Shown: positions 13,457 to 25,557 of the stretch, one piece after another
How the letters are laid out: every line of letters starts with the position of its first letter
Numbering within the stretch: the stretch's first letter is position 1
Origin: Candolleomyces eurysporus
Taxonomy: Eukaryota > Basidiomycota > Agaricomycetes > Agaricales > Psathyrellaceae
Direction of reading: 5' to 3'
Assembly (NCBI GenBank): GCA_027579435.1
Contig: JANBPK010000808.1
Location: 124,001-188,000, forward strand
DNA: 64,000 nucleotides
The notes under the pieces: generated by a model
What the model was told of the DNA's origin: nothing
Database searches by the model: none
Seen by the model: only the letters and a program-made list of their open reading frames with translations
Translations under genes and position numbers: made by a program

Positions 13457-15210
13457 TACTTATGAAAGAACCCTTACCGGTGACTGGGAGAGGTACGAAG
13501 ATTACTCAGACAGAGATGTAAATCTTATATATTATTTTTTGATTGAGTGAAAGGCAGGAACCACTTCAAAACAAGGGGGAACGGAACACTACGGAAGACG
13601 ATACAATTTAGACCACTGGAAATACGCACTGCACAAAGGGAAGAATTTCTGCGGTCGAATTTAGCGTAGCTGCGGTAAAAAAAAAAGGCGTACTCACCTC
13701 ACATGGGAGGGGAGTCCCCGCAAATCGCGGGGCGCACGTTCCTTGACAGGGAAGGGCGTCGTCGATGTCCAAGCCTGCCCAAAGCTCTTTGACGCCATGA
13801 TGCGACCCGCCAGGAGTTCCGCAATCGTGGGGTCGGTAAGCATATCAGGTCGACCGCAATGCTCCTCCGGACCCGGCTTGCTAGATCAGATGTCCAGTCC
13901 CTTCTCCCGAAGGTGGCTAGACCCAAGCACCACCTGTCGAAAGTTCAACGGCCACACGTCTTCCATGCCTTTCGCCAAAGTGGTTTTCTTCTCCTTTGGA
14001 GGGGCTCCAACTCCCAAGCCAGAACGACGGGTTGATAAGAGTCATTATACCAAGAGCTTAACCAGTTTCATTGGTATAAAGATGGAACAAAAGTCAGGAA
14101 GGCGTCAGCTCCGATCGCCGACAATTCAATCCAAGTGACTTGATACCTCGCGCTGCATTGTTGGCCGGGTTCGCGCATTCAGTCGGGCAGTTCTTACCCA
14201 ACGAACCAAGAAAAATCAGACCCTAGTGAAGATAGCCATCATGTAAGTGCTGTACGAGGCACACGGAAGAACAGCCAGAGAATTACAGGGGCCTTCAAGC
14301 GTCGTCCGTCGGTCCTAGAATAACCTGTCGATTGGCAGATTGAATCGCCTGGCCTCAAACGCGCACGAACACACACAGGAGAGCTTTGGTGCAGCAGTAT
14401 CGGGTGCAGTAGTCTCGAGAATATGAGCCCCCCGACGTCGATGCATGCCAGGCGCCACATGACGGAATATGTGATTACCCCAAATTCAACAGATCGATCC
14501 AGATGCTCCAGTTCCATTGGAAATGGAAAATGGACATAATTAACTAGAACAAGTTTGACAGCAGTGGACCGGGATGTCGGACTTGACCCTTCTTCTTCCA
14601 AACCCACTGCTCCGGGGGAATCGTGGAATCCGGGCAGGAAAAAAAAAAAACGCTCGGTGTAGAAAGACCAGGTCAGAAACGTTCGTCAGTTCCAGTAGTC
14701 TCGTCTTCGTAGAACGGGAGAGCTGCAGCACGACCGCTCGACAGAAAGGGGGGGGGTTGACAGGCGAGTTCCGCGCGACTTTGGTTACAGAACTTCGCAT
14801 AGAACGAGGGGAATCACGAGGAAGGGCCACGATGAAATAGCATGCTCTGGTTTGATATTGGTGAAACGTACGAAGGAGACTGCAGCGCTAGAGCCGACAC
14901 CCCAGATAGCAGTATTGCGCCACCCAGCACGAAGAAGGCTGGAATGAATTAATATCCAGCGATACATAAAGGGGGCTTGTGGAAGACGCCCATTTTAAAG
15001 ATAGAATACAAGGGGGGTGTGTCTGGAATAAAGGACGGTCCATCGACGACGTTGCAGATACCTAGACAACGTTGCGGGGGCAACAGCGCGCGGAGCGGAA
15101 ACGGACCCATTTAACTCACGTGATTACATTTTTTACAACCGTCGGGGGCGGTCGACTTTTCCTGGATCCAAATCATTGAGAACAATCTTTACCTAGCGAC
15201 GCTCAAACAG
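13457..15210. other. gene-poor stretch upstream of NOP16
   Basis: About 1.75 kb with short overlapping frames in both directions and several A, C and G homopolymers. Only a short hydrophobic minus-strand frame near 14900 was worth a look, and I could not turn it into a credible gene. The part next to 15211 should contain the NOP16 promoter. Confidence 0.45.
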
Positions 15211-16372
15211 ATGGCAAATCCCAGACAACGAAGAAAGGCTCGCTCGTCCTCGTATCGCCCAGTTTCGCATTCGAAACACGCCAAGAAAAACCTAAAAAAN
15301 GACGCCCAGTGAGTATGTTTCGAGGACGTTCAAGTGCGTTATCTCCAACTCCCCCATTTGTGGCATAAGCTATCCGAGGACCGAAGGCCCTTCAAGAAGC
15401 TTGGGACAAACGCAAAACTGTGAAACAAAAGTGCGTTTCGATTTGCAATACGGCGATCCTGGATTCGAGATGAAGCTGATCGCTTTTTCCCTCGCGTGTA
15501 GCTATGCCCGTCTCGGACTCGTTCATAGTCTGAACCCCACAGCACCTGGTGGTAGCGAGACGAAAACAGAGCCTGCCTCCGACCAAGGGGAAATGTCGGT
15601 GGATGCCCCGCCTAGCGGCCCCTCTTCCAGCTCGAGCTCAATACCGGTCCCAGCTGGTTATGGCCGAATCCTTCGAGATGAGGCGGGCAATGTGATTGGC
15701 ATCGAAATGGCCGATGACGAGGATGTGAACGGCTCAGATGTCGAAGAGACCATGGAGGATTTGGAACCGGAGGTTGAGGGATCCGTGATGGATCGCTGGG
15801 CCGGGAATCTTGGCCCAAAAAATAACATGAGCCCAGGGGAGAGGTCAGTTGGCTTGCTTGAAGGTGAGCGAGTTTCAAATCTATCCATTCGCATTCGTAG
15901 CCGTCGCTTGGCGCCATTCCGTTGGCCTTTTCGTTCGATGCTGGGCGTGAATCAGGCCCTTATACTTCCGTACGAGCTCGTGTTCCGAGAAGCTCGATCG
16001 TCGAGACGCACTATCAACGCAGCAAGCCTACTTTTGTCAGAATCACCGTTCGGTGTCTTCATTTTCCCAGCTCTGCCGGTCCTTGATGTTTCTACTTGGG
16101 CAAAAGGTTGACCATTTCTGTATTAGAGCTGGAAAGTATCGCAGTGAACAAGCACGCTGGATCGAACACGCTCGCCGCCCCCCNATTCCAGTATGGGACC
16201 TAATCTCCGCCACCCTGCTGCAGGGGAAATGGGATACCTGTCGCGGCTGGTTTCCAAACACGGAGAAGACGTGGAAGCCATGGCGCGGGATCGGAAACTT
16301 AACCCTGACCAACGAACGCCAGGCCAACTACGGAGAGCTTTGCGAAATGCTGGATTCCCTTGCGGGAAATAA
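15211..16372 (+). CDS. NOP16: ribosome biogenesis protein Nop16
   Basis: Starts MANPRQRRKARSSSYRPVSH, the typical basic Nop16 N-terminus, continues with IRGPKALQEAWDKRKTVKQK and YARLGLVHSLNP, then an acidic middle (DEAGNVIGIEMADDED and MEDLEPEVEG), and ends with the conserved tail YLSRLVSKHGEDVEAMARDR plus LNPDQRTPGQLRRALRNAGF. Nop16 is a nucleolar factor of the 60S ribosomal subunit assembly pathway. Frame is kept only if the Ns at 15300 and 16184 are dropped (LKKTPTIRGPK; LAAPHSREMGYL). The intron 15864-16136 is about 273 nt, far longer than the others here, and joins LLE to ELESIAVNKHAGSNT in phase 1. It contains an open frame on both strands but nothing that fits the family. Confidence 0.88.
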
Positions 16373-17128
16373 TGACTCGGTTAGTGTCACACAGCTTACA
16401 GCAGAGGCTATTGGATTGAAAAGGATGTCATGCATGATTTGCGAACGAATCGCGCGAACTGCTTCAGCGACGAGAGGGTGAGGGTTTCTGCCAGCTTGGT
16501 GCCAACGGTCAGCTGGAGTGCTACCCGCCAGAACCAAAGGCTGTTGAGCGGAACACGCATGGGCCCTGTGGGAACGCAGAGGCCCCATGTGGACAGCAGA
16601 CTCTGGTTGGCTAAGTGTTTTCTTCTCTGCTGCCGTTTAAATTTGATTTAATTATGTGGGCATTGCTACCGTTTGCTATCGGCACGAGGAGAGAGTTGTG
16701 AGAGAAACGCGATAGAGTTTGGAACGCGCTGGGAGCCACAACGCGGGGCCATCGCTGCCAAACGGGCAGACATGTTCTGGCGATGATTGGCTGGTGGAGA
16801 TGCTGGCCGAGTGCCGACGGTTGGAGATGTGCGAATGGGGCATGCCTGTTCTGGACAGGAGATTGCCGACGGGAGCTCATTGGCCAGCGGCGCTGATTGG
16901 TTGGATCTGGCTGGGCAGATCTGTGATTTAATTTGGTCACATACCCAGATGGATCTGCCGTGCGTCCGGCGAACTAAAATCCTTTCCTTCGACGAATCCC
17001 AAAATCCTACCATTCATTTATTTCGGACTGATAATCCATGTTAGATCTCTCTCTTTTCCCAGATCCGCTCCAGTCGTANCTTTTCCCCCCAGAGCTGACC
17101 CGTTATATTTATCCCTGCTCTGCCATTC
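16373..17128. other. intergenic region upstream of the Zn2Cys6 factor
   Basis: About 750 bp between the NOP16 stop and the transcription factor start. It has no convincing gene. The second half carries several inverted CCAAT pentamers (listed separately), which fits a promoter region. Confidence 0.5.
16786..16900 (+). promoter_or_regulatory. cluster of inverted CCAAT (ATTGG) elements
   Basis: ATTGG occurs at 16786-16790, 16879-16883 and 16896-16900, 230-345 bp upstream of the transcription factor ATG. In fungi such pentamers can bind the HAP/CBC complex. Short motifs like this arise often by chance, so this is only suggestive. Confidence 0.3.
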
Positions 17129-20028
17129 ATGGTCGCCACCTCCCCCATGCCGTCGCCACGCACCGCCTCTGCCTCTGCCTCCTCCTCATCATCCTCGTCC
17201 GCCCGAGCCGCCTCCGCGCCCTATGCCCGCCGCTCCGTCGCCCAGCCAAAGTCCACTCGCCAGCAGTTTTCTGCCTGTGGCGCGTGTCGCATGCGACGGT
17301 GAGCACCGCCTAATATCGTCGTATTCTCGTCGTTGATCCCATTCCGTCCGCCCCAGCGTCCGCTGCGACCTCAAGGACCTCGTCATCAATGCTGCCCACC
17401 CCCATCCCACCTGTTCTAATTGCAAGGAGCGCGGTATCAAATGCGTGTATGTCCTCCTCTCGCCCCCCCCACCTTTCGACGCTCATGGCGCGGTCTTTTA
17501 GTGACGAGTTTGCCGATGTAAAGGCCGTCAAGCTGCTCAGACGTGGCCGACGGCTCCAGCAAGTCGAGTATGTCCTGATCGTTTCGTACGGCCTTCTGTT
17601 TCCTCATCGTTTTCTTCAGAGCAATCTACGGCAAGACCGCAGACTCCGACAACAGTGCCGCTCTCCCATATCCCGCTCGCCTCCAGAGTAACATCCCGGC
17701 TCTTCATGCCGATTTCTTCTACTCCCCATTTTGGCGGTGGTTTTGCATTCAACGTGGGCATTTTGTCTTGGCCTGCATACAATTAAGCTCATTCGCGTCT
17801 AGGCCCAATCCTCGATGCAGCAGAATTTTCTTCAAGATTCCTATCTCATAGTCAAGGAGAGCGGCCGTTCGGTCGTGAGGCTACACTCGTGTCCATGCTT
17901 TTGGTCGTCTGGGCATTTACTTTTGGACTAAATGAACGGGGACTGCCGCTCTACGACGATGCACACCCCAAGGAGCAGAGCCGCCCCTCCTCGAGTGGTA
18001 GTAATTCTGCGATCGACCAATCCTTGGACATGAACATCCCCTCTGAGCAACAGAGACACCAGGACAGCCGGGAAAAGATCGGCGTCATGGTTCAACAAGT
18101 CCTGGAGCTGATTGATATTCATGGAATTCTGCGAAGGCCTTCATTCGACGGACTTCGCGTCCTGCTTTTGTTGCTCCCTCTGCTGGAAGGTATGCGCTTT
18201 CCCATGTCAATGGCTTCCTCTCTCATCACCATAATTAGATGTCAAACCTTTGGAGCGGCAAGCTATTCACGATGCTGCTATGTTGCATGCACAGGCCTTG
18301 TGCTCATTGCCCAGCCCTTCTCATGTCGCTGCCCAGGTGTACGACGACGCTTCTGCCCGAGCAAGGTTATTCTGGTATGCCTACACTCAGGAAGGCTTAC
18401 TTTCTGGCATCAGGGGCAGCCGATTCATTTTGTGAGGCTCATTCTTCATTATCCGGCTTCCCGTTCTGAGCGTCCACAATACAGGCACCCGGATGATCAC
18501 GAAACATTCCAGCGGACTCTGCCGCCGTCGAACTACCCTTTNAGCAATCATGGTCTACCTTCTCCCTCCTCGCCTTCGGCCTCCCTTCCCGTTCTGCCTC
18601 CCGACGCGCAGAAGTTCAACCGTCTGATCAACTCCTCAACTCTGCCATCGCAGCTCAACGTAATATGCCGGAGAATTCACAACATTTTAACGGGGCCTAG
18701 AGCAGCCCGGCGGGCTGAGGAGCACAACTTGATCGACGCCCATGGTATGCGAGAGATCTGGAATGATCTCGACCGCTGCTGGCGGGAGTTCAACGCCATT
18801 CGGTGTAGTGCTTCGACAAACGAAGATTCCGCTAATCGTTTCGACACTGAGAGCTATGCGAGCGCATGGATGATCTTCATTTTCGAGTGCCGTGAGTCCA
18901 ACTATCCATGTGGTACTTGCCCCATTCTTATTGTTCAACCCTACAGACAATGTCATTCGGGAGTCCCTCAGGCAATATGCATCTATGGGGCAATCGCCTT
19001 CTTCCTACGCAAATGGATCCTCTTCTCGCCCCTCCTCCGTCTCATCGACCTCGCCCTATCTTTCCCCTCAGGCTCTTCAGGCCGTCGCCACACGCAAATG
19101 CCTTGGGCTCCTCCCGAACGTCATCAGAATCATGAAATACTGCATTAATTGTCCCCGCGATTCCGCTAGATCCGGAATTTTCGCTTGGGATTCCGGTTTG
19201 GTTCGCGATGGGTGCTTCTTTGCAGGCTATCTGGCAGCTTCTGCGGATGGGGATATCTTAGACTCCCCCCTCGACCTCCCGCCAGCGGAAATGAACGAAG
19301 GTGAAGGCAGCTTGCCTCCATTGACCGCTGACGAGGGTGTCATGATATGTTTGTCGGCTCTATCCTCGATGCGCTGGTCGTTTTCGAAAAGCGAGGAAAG
19401 AGAAGAAACTATCCGCATGATTTGGGAGACTAGGAAGTCGAAGCGCCACGGTCAATCTGCCCGTTACGCTGATGTTCCGTACGACGCCGCCTATCCACAA
19501 TCCAACGGGCCTTCCAATGCCCAACTGCAGTCAGGATTCCAAGCCACGAGCCGACCAATGCTCTCTGCCACTTCTTACCCGGATCGACCTATGCTGCCTG
19601 CGCTCAGCCAATTCTCCCAATCTCGGCGAGTTGGGTCGGCGCCCAACACCGCCTGCACGACTGACGGTCAAGGTGCTCATGGTTGGCCAACGTATACGCC
19701 GCCTGGGACGGCGACCTCCATAGCTACCAGTGCAACGGGACTTAGCATCCATGGTTCGCCCGACTTTTCGAGCGCCTTACCGTCGTTCAAACCCCAGTCC
19801 GACGATGGCTATTATCACGGTGGCGGGGACCTTGACCCATTCACCTACAGTGTCCCCATTCCCAATGCTCACCAAGGGCATGTCATGTCCAATACCACAC
19901 ATGCGGCCAGCTATATTCCCCCACACTCCTCACACTTTTCTTCCGGTCCCGACCCCGTTGTCGCCTCAGGGAACGACTACGCATCGTGTCCTCAGTTTGG
20001 TGACAACTGTAATGCATCATATCATTGA
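17129..20028 (+). CDS. Zn(II)2Cys6 fungal transcription factor
   Basis: A Ser/Ala-rich N-terminus is followed by a binuclear zinc cluster (CGACRMRRVRC, then CSNCKERGIKC). The spacing is C-X2-C-X6-C-X15-C-X2-C-X6-C, with a longer central loop than usual. The middle has the fungal-specific transcription factor domain: FFYSPFWRWF, FLSHSQGERPFGREATLV, MLLVVWAFTFGLNERGLPLY, LFWYAYTQEGLLSGIRGSRF. The C-terminal third is Ser/Pro/Tyr-rich and low in complexity, as in activation regions. Two introns flank the second half of the zinc cluster. The N at 18542 has to count as a real base here to keep frame (SNYP-x-SNHG). Such factors bind DNA in the nucleus and control metabolism or stress genes; the targets cannot be inferred. 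The stop is TGA 20026-20028. Confidence 0.9.
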
Positions 20029-22941
20029 GTAGATCTCTTCATTCCTTTCTTTCAATATGCCTTTTCTATGCCTCATGCTGGATATGTTTAGCCATGTGTA
20101 GCTTTCAGTTCATCGTATGATTGCAATTTTCTTTGACGGACCATCTCGTGATATTTAGGTAGTGATAAAATGTACTCTATATTTCTGTATTGGAATTAAT
20201 GACAGATACCCGGTGGAAGGGCACTCATGGCCTCGGGATCGTGACAAAAAGAGACTGCTGCATGCGACAGCCCTAAAACTTAAATTTCTACCAACCCTGA
20301 TCGGAACTCGTTGTCGAAAAATATGTATTGTGGATGATAGCTTGAGTGAGATGAAACACTGATTTGTGACCATGTCCTGCACACCTTTGATTGGAATCCT
20401 CGTACGTACCACCAGGAAACACCCCAGAAAAGGTTTAGTCAAAATTTCGCTCAAGAAAAGGCGGCCATCTCCGTACATAATTCTTCTAGCCTCATGATCG
20501 CAGTCCCGTAAGAAAAGAGCACTCCAGGGAACATATACGGCGCGACGTGAGGAATGAAAGGAAGACCTTGACACTTGCTCTGAGAAATCAGATCTTGGGA
20601 CGTCACGTCCTAGAAAAGTAGAAGAGAAGGAGGGGGCTTCTTGACGTCAAGTAGCCAAAAGCAGGGTATCATTCTGGAGGTCCACGAGTACCAAATCCCC
20701 GTGGACTATTGCCTCTTTCCTTCATAATCGTGGGTTTTTTTTTTGGGACTGTCCAACTGCGGGAAAAGCAGGACGGGGGCATGGCGTAGGGGAGAACGTC
20801 CCCTCTGGGAAGGAGCGGACACCATGTCTGTCACCTGGTATACTTGGGTTGGAGCGAGGCTATTGATTGAGGGTGTGCACCATGTTCCATCCGGGGACGG
20901 ACTGGGGAGGGGGGNATATGTATTCGTCCGCGCAATTCCTCTGATAACGGACAATGTGGGTTGGTCTGGTGTACCCGTGTACAAGATCTGGAAGAGATCT
21001 GAGAGCCAGGATGACGACACATGTTTTGAGTTTATCGAGTAGCCGTGATACGTCTTCGTGATTAGGAGACGCGAGGCTACCCAAGTTTAGGTCTACTCTC
21101 CGATAGCACATGAAAGGGGTCCCCCTCTAAAATTGGTGGGCCCCCGACCGTCATTGACGACGACGTAAAGGAGAGTAGATATAGACCCGTGCCAGCCAGG
21201 GAACAAAAAAAAGCATCGGATCCCAAAAGCCTGTCGTTGCTCCAAGGTATTATCCGAGATAGACGCCGCAGTGTGCAAGCCGCGCCACAAAGCCCATGCC
21301 TCCGAGACGAGGACACACTCTCCAAGATTTCACTTTTGAGATTTAGGTGGCGGGGGTCGGTGAGAGCACCCGTAGCACAAGAAAACCAAGACCACGTTTC
21401 TCCAGGAAATCGAAGTTCCCCCGATAACGGTGCGGGTTGACAGCCTCGGAATTTGCTGAATGGACGCGCTCGAGTCCAGCAGCGGTGAGAGAATGTTGGC
21501 GGCTGGTGGGGGACGGCCCCCGCTGTCCAGAGTCAAGGCTCGTCATCGAGTCCAGAATGGCAGAATGAACTCATCACCGTTCCGTCGGGGTTTGACAACT
21601 GGGCCCGATATCTTGGCACTTGTGATTGGCTAGAATTTAATTGAGGTCGCTTGCCGGGCTCCCACGGGGGGGACGCCGATCTTCGGCGGAAGCAGTGCAA
21701 GATTTTCAGAGCACAGCAAGAACAAAGCCTTGCCGACTTCGATATCTCTTGACGGTGGTTGCACTTCGCCGACTCGGAAATCTTCAGTATGCTCAGTGTG
21801 TTCCACCTGATAATTGTCATGGTTGCGTCACGATGACTTCGTATGAGTTTCCTGGCCGCCTCCAGGAATGAAGATGGGTTTTTGGACCCGCGTTTACGAC
21901 TGCACTTGAAGGTGGTAGCTATAAAACTCGGTCTAAAACGCGCACCGATAGTGAGCGATATGATACGGTATATTTTTTTTCCCGTCGTAGTAACTGTTGG
22001 CATGAAATTTGACCATCTACCCTTAGTTGAATCCCTGCTAGATACGAGATAGGATCGAACTAAGCATACCCAAAAAATGCGACAGTTTGAATGTTTTCTG
22101 ATCCCCGAGTTTCTTATTATCTGTGCGGAAATATAGCCTTTTTTGCAACGTCGGAGGATAGGGTTTTCGAAACTTCCCTCGTGGGCCCTTTTCGCTCGCT
22201 TTTTCGGCGCGCCCGTACTAACCATGGATTTTCATGCCTCCCACTCCCACTGTAGGTAACATACTAGCGTCGATGGGTGGGCTAAGCCAATCGAATTCAT
22301 CCCTGGTAGTCGCCTGTCGATCCACGCAACGTGGAATCCAGCCATTACTCGGAATGCTTGACTTATTCGGCACGCCTACTATCTTCTACTCGAGGACCCT
22401 GCACTATCGCCTATGCATCCACATTGCACAGAGCACCTTGCCCGATTAGACAACAAAAGCACTTTGTCGGTACCGCAGCTGTGTAGGTAAAGTTTGGAGC
22501 TGCTCACTGGCAGCTAGATTGGCTGGGACTGGCTAGTGAGAGGCATCGGCGGCTACTTCGGGTGGCCGATAAGTCCAGTACGATAAGCGCCCGTCATATG
22601 TGGCTGTACAACGCCAAGCCGGAAGTTGTCAGCGCAGGATCCGTCGTGCAACCATGACATCAAGGCAAGGAGCCAAAGCTCCTGAAGGAATTTTGAAGCT
22701 TGGACGTATCAACCTGCTAGCTAACTGAAAAATACAGTAGATGGCCTCGTTGGACCGATTTTTTTTGTCTGATGTTTTCTGGGCCTGCTGCGCTTCTCTA
22801 CAGGTCATCTGATTCCGCTTCGACTCTCTTGGCCCTGGGTTTCACTTGGTCAGGCGTGTGTCACTGACCTGGGCGTTCCTCTCGCAGCCATCTCGGTGCT
22901 CTCCTCCCTCTAATACTCTTCACGAAAGCATCCTTTCTTTC
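20029..22941. other. 2.9-kb stretch without a recognisable gene
   Basis: Lies between the transcription factor and the zinc-ribbon gene. It contains many short frames in both directions. The longest is 230 codons on the minus strand (21533-22225), with a random-looking composition rich in Ser, Arg, Cys and Ile. It contains an N (20915) and several homopolymers. I find no transposase, reverse transcriptase or terminal-repeat signal by eye. It may be ordinary intergenic DNA, a decayed element, or hold a non-coding transcript. Confidence 0.4.
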
Positions 22942-23607
22942 ATGGATTTCTTTTGTGAGTGATGAAACGTGGAAAAGCTTTCGTTCCATGTATACGTACT
23001 GACTGTGCTTCCACTGGATTCTGATTCCTGACAGTCTGCTTGCCTATTCTTTGTACGTGTGCCTACAAAGCCAAAGCCGACAGTTGATGGAATTCCGTCG
23101 TCAGTTGGCTGCAAAACCACCCTGAAACCCGACGGTGATCAAACACCCAGGGTATGTCCACGGTGTAACAACGGTAGGACTGTGTCTGAGGATCTCACGA
23201 CCAACGCATTGCTCATGCTGGCTCTTAGCTGCTGTCATTGGTGCCAAATCGAGAGAGTGGTTTGAAATATGTTTTGTTCCCTTGATTCCGATGGGGAGTA
23301 AACAAATCTGGGCATGCTCCATTTGCCAGTGGCAGAACTCGAGGCAGGCTGGAGGGTAAGTCCCTGTTGCTTATGGGAAGGTTGAATTCAAGCTGACCCT
23401 TGGAACAGATGGGAGCCATCCCCAGTAGGACAGGCGGGACCTCCTCCAGCAGGATACCATCCTCCCGGATGGCAACAAGCCCATTATCCTCCCAATCAGC
23501 AGTACCAACAACACTACCAACCACAGTACCAACAACAGCCGTACCCCAATTACGGGCCTCCGGGTGGATCCTACCCCCCTCAACAAGGGCAGGTGCCAAA
23601 GTATTGA
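22942..23607 (+). CDS. small zinc-ribbon protein with Pro/Gln/Tyr-rich tail
   Basis: Five short exons: 22942-22954, 23035-23052, 23105-23173, 23229-23355 and 23409-23607. Joined, they give a protein of about 140 residues starting MDFFFCLPILFGCKTTLKPD. The ribbon consists of two Cys pairs: CPRC after TPRV, and CSIC in KQIWACSICQWQ. Between them is AKSREWFEICFVPLIPMGSK. This pattern matches a family of small fungal zinc-ribbon proteins of unknown role (the zinc_ribbon_15 type); the family assignment is from memory of its layout. The last exon adds a low-complexity tail of Pro, Gln, Tyr and Gly (AGYHPPGWQQAHYPPNQQ, ending GQVPKY). No single open frame shows it, because the exons are too short and lie in different frames. 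Confidence 0.8.
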
Positions 23608-24023
23608 TGATTCGTGTCGCCTGATTTGTTTTCTTCATCTCCGTTCGCCTTCGAAAGCCTATGAAATGAGCTGTACTGCGTCTTCCATTATTCAATGTGA
23701 CTGCTATTATTGCTTGGACAGAACAAATGGAGACATAGCCAAATATGATAAGGCCGCAGTGCCCAACCCCGCTTTAGCTGGGTGGGGATGACTTCCAGTG
23801 TTCCAAATGATGAGCTGTGAGTAATAAATCGAACAAATGAGGTTCATTGGGACGAGACGGAAGGAGAGAATTTGGGGATGCAATAAGTATCATCTGGTTT
23901 CCAGGCAGGCGCGGCGGTCACAGCGGGTCCAGAGACCACGTGCTCGGCGGTGGGTACGTACTGCCTTGGGTTGTTGACGCAGCCTCTTTCACAACCTCCA
24001 CTCAGCCAACCTCCTTGCCCATC
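23608..24023. other. intergenic region upstream of YPT1
   Basis: About 415 bp between the zinc-ribbon stop and the YPT1 start, presumably 3' UTR and the YPT1 promoter. No gene seen. Confidence 0.5.
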
Positions 24024-25071
24024 ATGCATACCAGCGAATACGACTACCTCTTCAAGCTCTTGCTCATCGGTGACTCCGGTGTCGGCAAGGTATGTTTCCT
24101 CTCTACTCCTAACCACCGCCGCTGACACTTCGCCGCCGTCGTTCTAGTCTTGCCTCCTCCTCCGGTTCGCAGACGATACATACACCGAGAGCTATATCAG
24201 TACCATTGGCGTTGATTTTAAGATTCGAACGATCGAACTAGAGGGAAAGACCGTGAAGCTGCAGATTGTAAGTGTCTTTTCGCGCTGCTTCCACTCCTTG
24301 TTATTGTGGCTCGACGATGCGTCGTCAACCCGATCGTCTCTTTCACCTTCGCCCACGGCCATCTCCCCGTCGTTTCCTGCTTCGACTTGAATGCGATCTG
24401 ACGTTTACTTGTTTGCGTGCTCCGGGAAACAGTGGGACACTGCTGGTAGGATCGACCTCCTCCTCGATGGCCTCCTATGTGACTCACCCTTCTGCAGGAC
24501 AGGAACGCTTCCGCACCATCACGTCCTCATACTACCGAGGCGCTCATGGTATCATCGTTGTCTACGATGTTACTGACAATGGTAAATTAAAGTTCGAGAT
24601 AACTGCATTTCTTTTCGCTGATCAGCGCTCAAGATACTTTCACCAACGTGAAGCAATGGCTCCAAGAAATTGACCGCTATGCATCAGAAGGAGTTAATAA
24701 GCTCCTCGTGGGCAACAAGTCAGATCTCACTGGCAAGAAGGTTGTCGAATACAGCGTAGCCAAGGTCTGTGCCTTGCCTTTGGCTTGTAGTGTGCCTATC
24801 TCACCAGTTCGCTCAGGAATTCGCGGATCAACTGAACATCCCTTTCCTTGAGACTTCAGCCAAGAACGCGACCAACGTTGAACAAGCTTTCTTGACGATG
24901 GCAAAGCAGATTAAGGATCGGTATGTTTCAAAGTGCCACCGGACGCTTGGTTCACGCTAATTGTTGAAATGCAGCATGGGATCTACCTCGACACAGGCGG
25001 GTCCTGGCAAATCCTCGACCGTCACCCCAGGACAGACTGTCCAACAACAGCAAGGAGGCGGATGCTGCTAG
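24024..25071 (+). CDS. YPT1: Rab GTPase Ypt1/Rab1
   Basis: Starts [19 protein letters not shown]. All Rab motifs are present: GDSGVGKSCLL (P-loop), [11 protein letters not shown] (switch I), [20 protein letters not shown] (switch II), LVGNKSDL and ETSAKNA (guanine binding), and a C-terminal GGGCC for double geranylgeranylation. The sequence of switch [17 protein letters not shown] and the [20 protein letters not shown] helix is that of the Rab1/Ypt1 branch, which controls ER-to-Golgi transport and autophagosome formation. Several introns interrupt the gene, one of them within the P-loop just after GVGK. The product should be a substrate of the Rab geranylgeranyltransferase whose alpha subunit (BET4) is also encoded in this window. 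Confidence 0.96.
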
Positions 25072-25557
25072 ACTTTTCCAAGCGATCTCATTGAGACTTT
25101 TTTNCTGCGCGTATCTCGCCCTTGTGCTATGGAGGGTCCGGTACACCCATCTGTCTCGATCGTCGGATACGTGCGCAATTGCAGAGTTACCACCATCTAC
25201 ATCTTCGTTACTGCCTGCCTCATGCTTTATTACCTTAGTTTGCGGGAATACACAATTTCCAACCTTGTAGCAACCTTGTAGAACATTGTATGGACATTGA
25301 TGCACGTGATTCCTCAAAGGTGATTGGAATGGGAAACCTGACCGCTCTCCATCTTTCACAGTTCCCCACTTCAACGACTCAAGCTTGTTCGAAGTTTCGC
25401 AAGTTTCTGCGAGCGAATCGTTGAAGCTGGGAATACGAATTACCCCCGTACGCGCGTCACAACCACCAGCTGTGCATTCGAATTCGAAGCCAATATATAG
25501 CGCCCTCTCCTCTACCCAGATTGCCGCCATCTAAGGCTTATCGTGAACCCAGCAACC
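25072..25557. other. intergenic region between YPT1 and Argonaute
   Basis: About 490 bp with an N at 25104 after a T run. A 192-codon minus-strand frame covers it but looks like chance. It probably holds the YPT1 3' UTR and the Argonaute promoter. Confidence 0.5.

Noticed and set aside
14870..14998. Small hydrophobic protein on the minus strand (MGVFHKPPL... FFVLGGAILLSGVSALALQ)
   Set aside because: It needs a 28-nt intron, shorter than any other here, and no downstream exon could be found.
21533..22225. 230-codon open frame on the minus strand as a gene
   Set aside because: No motif, no family resemblance, random-looking composition and no splice pattern; kept only as an observation.
24952..25530. 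192-codon minus-strand frame over the YPT1 3' end
   Set aside because: It overlaps the last YPT1 exon and crosses an N; it looks like chance antisense coding potential.
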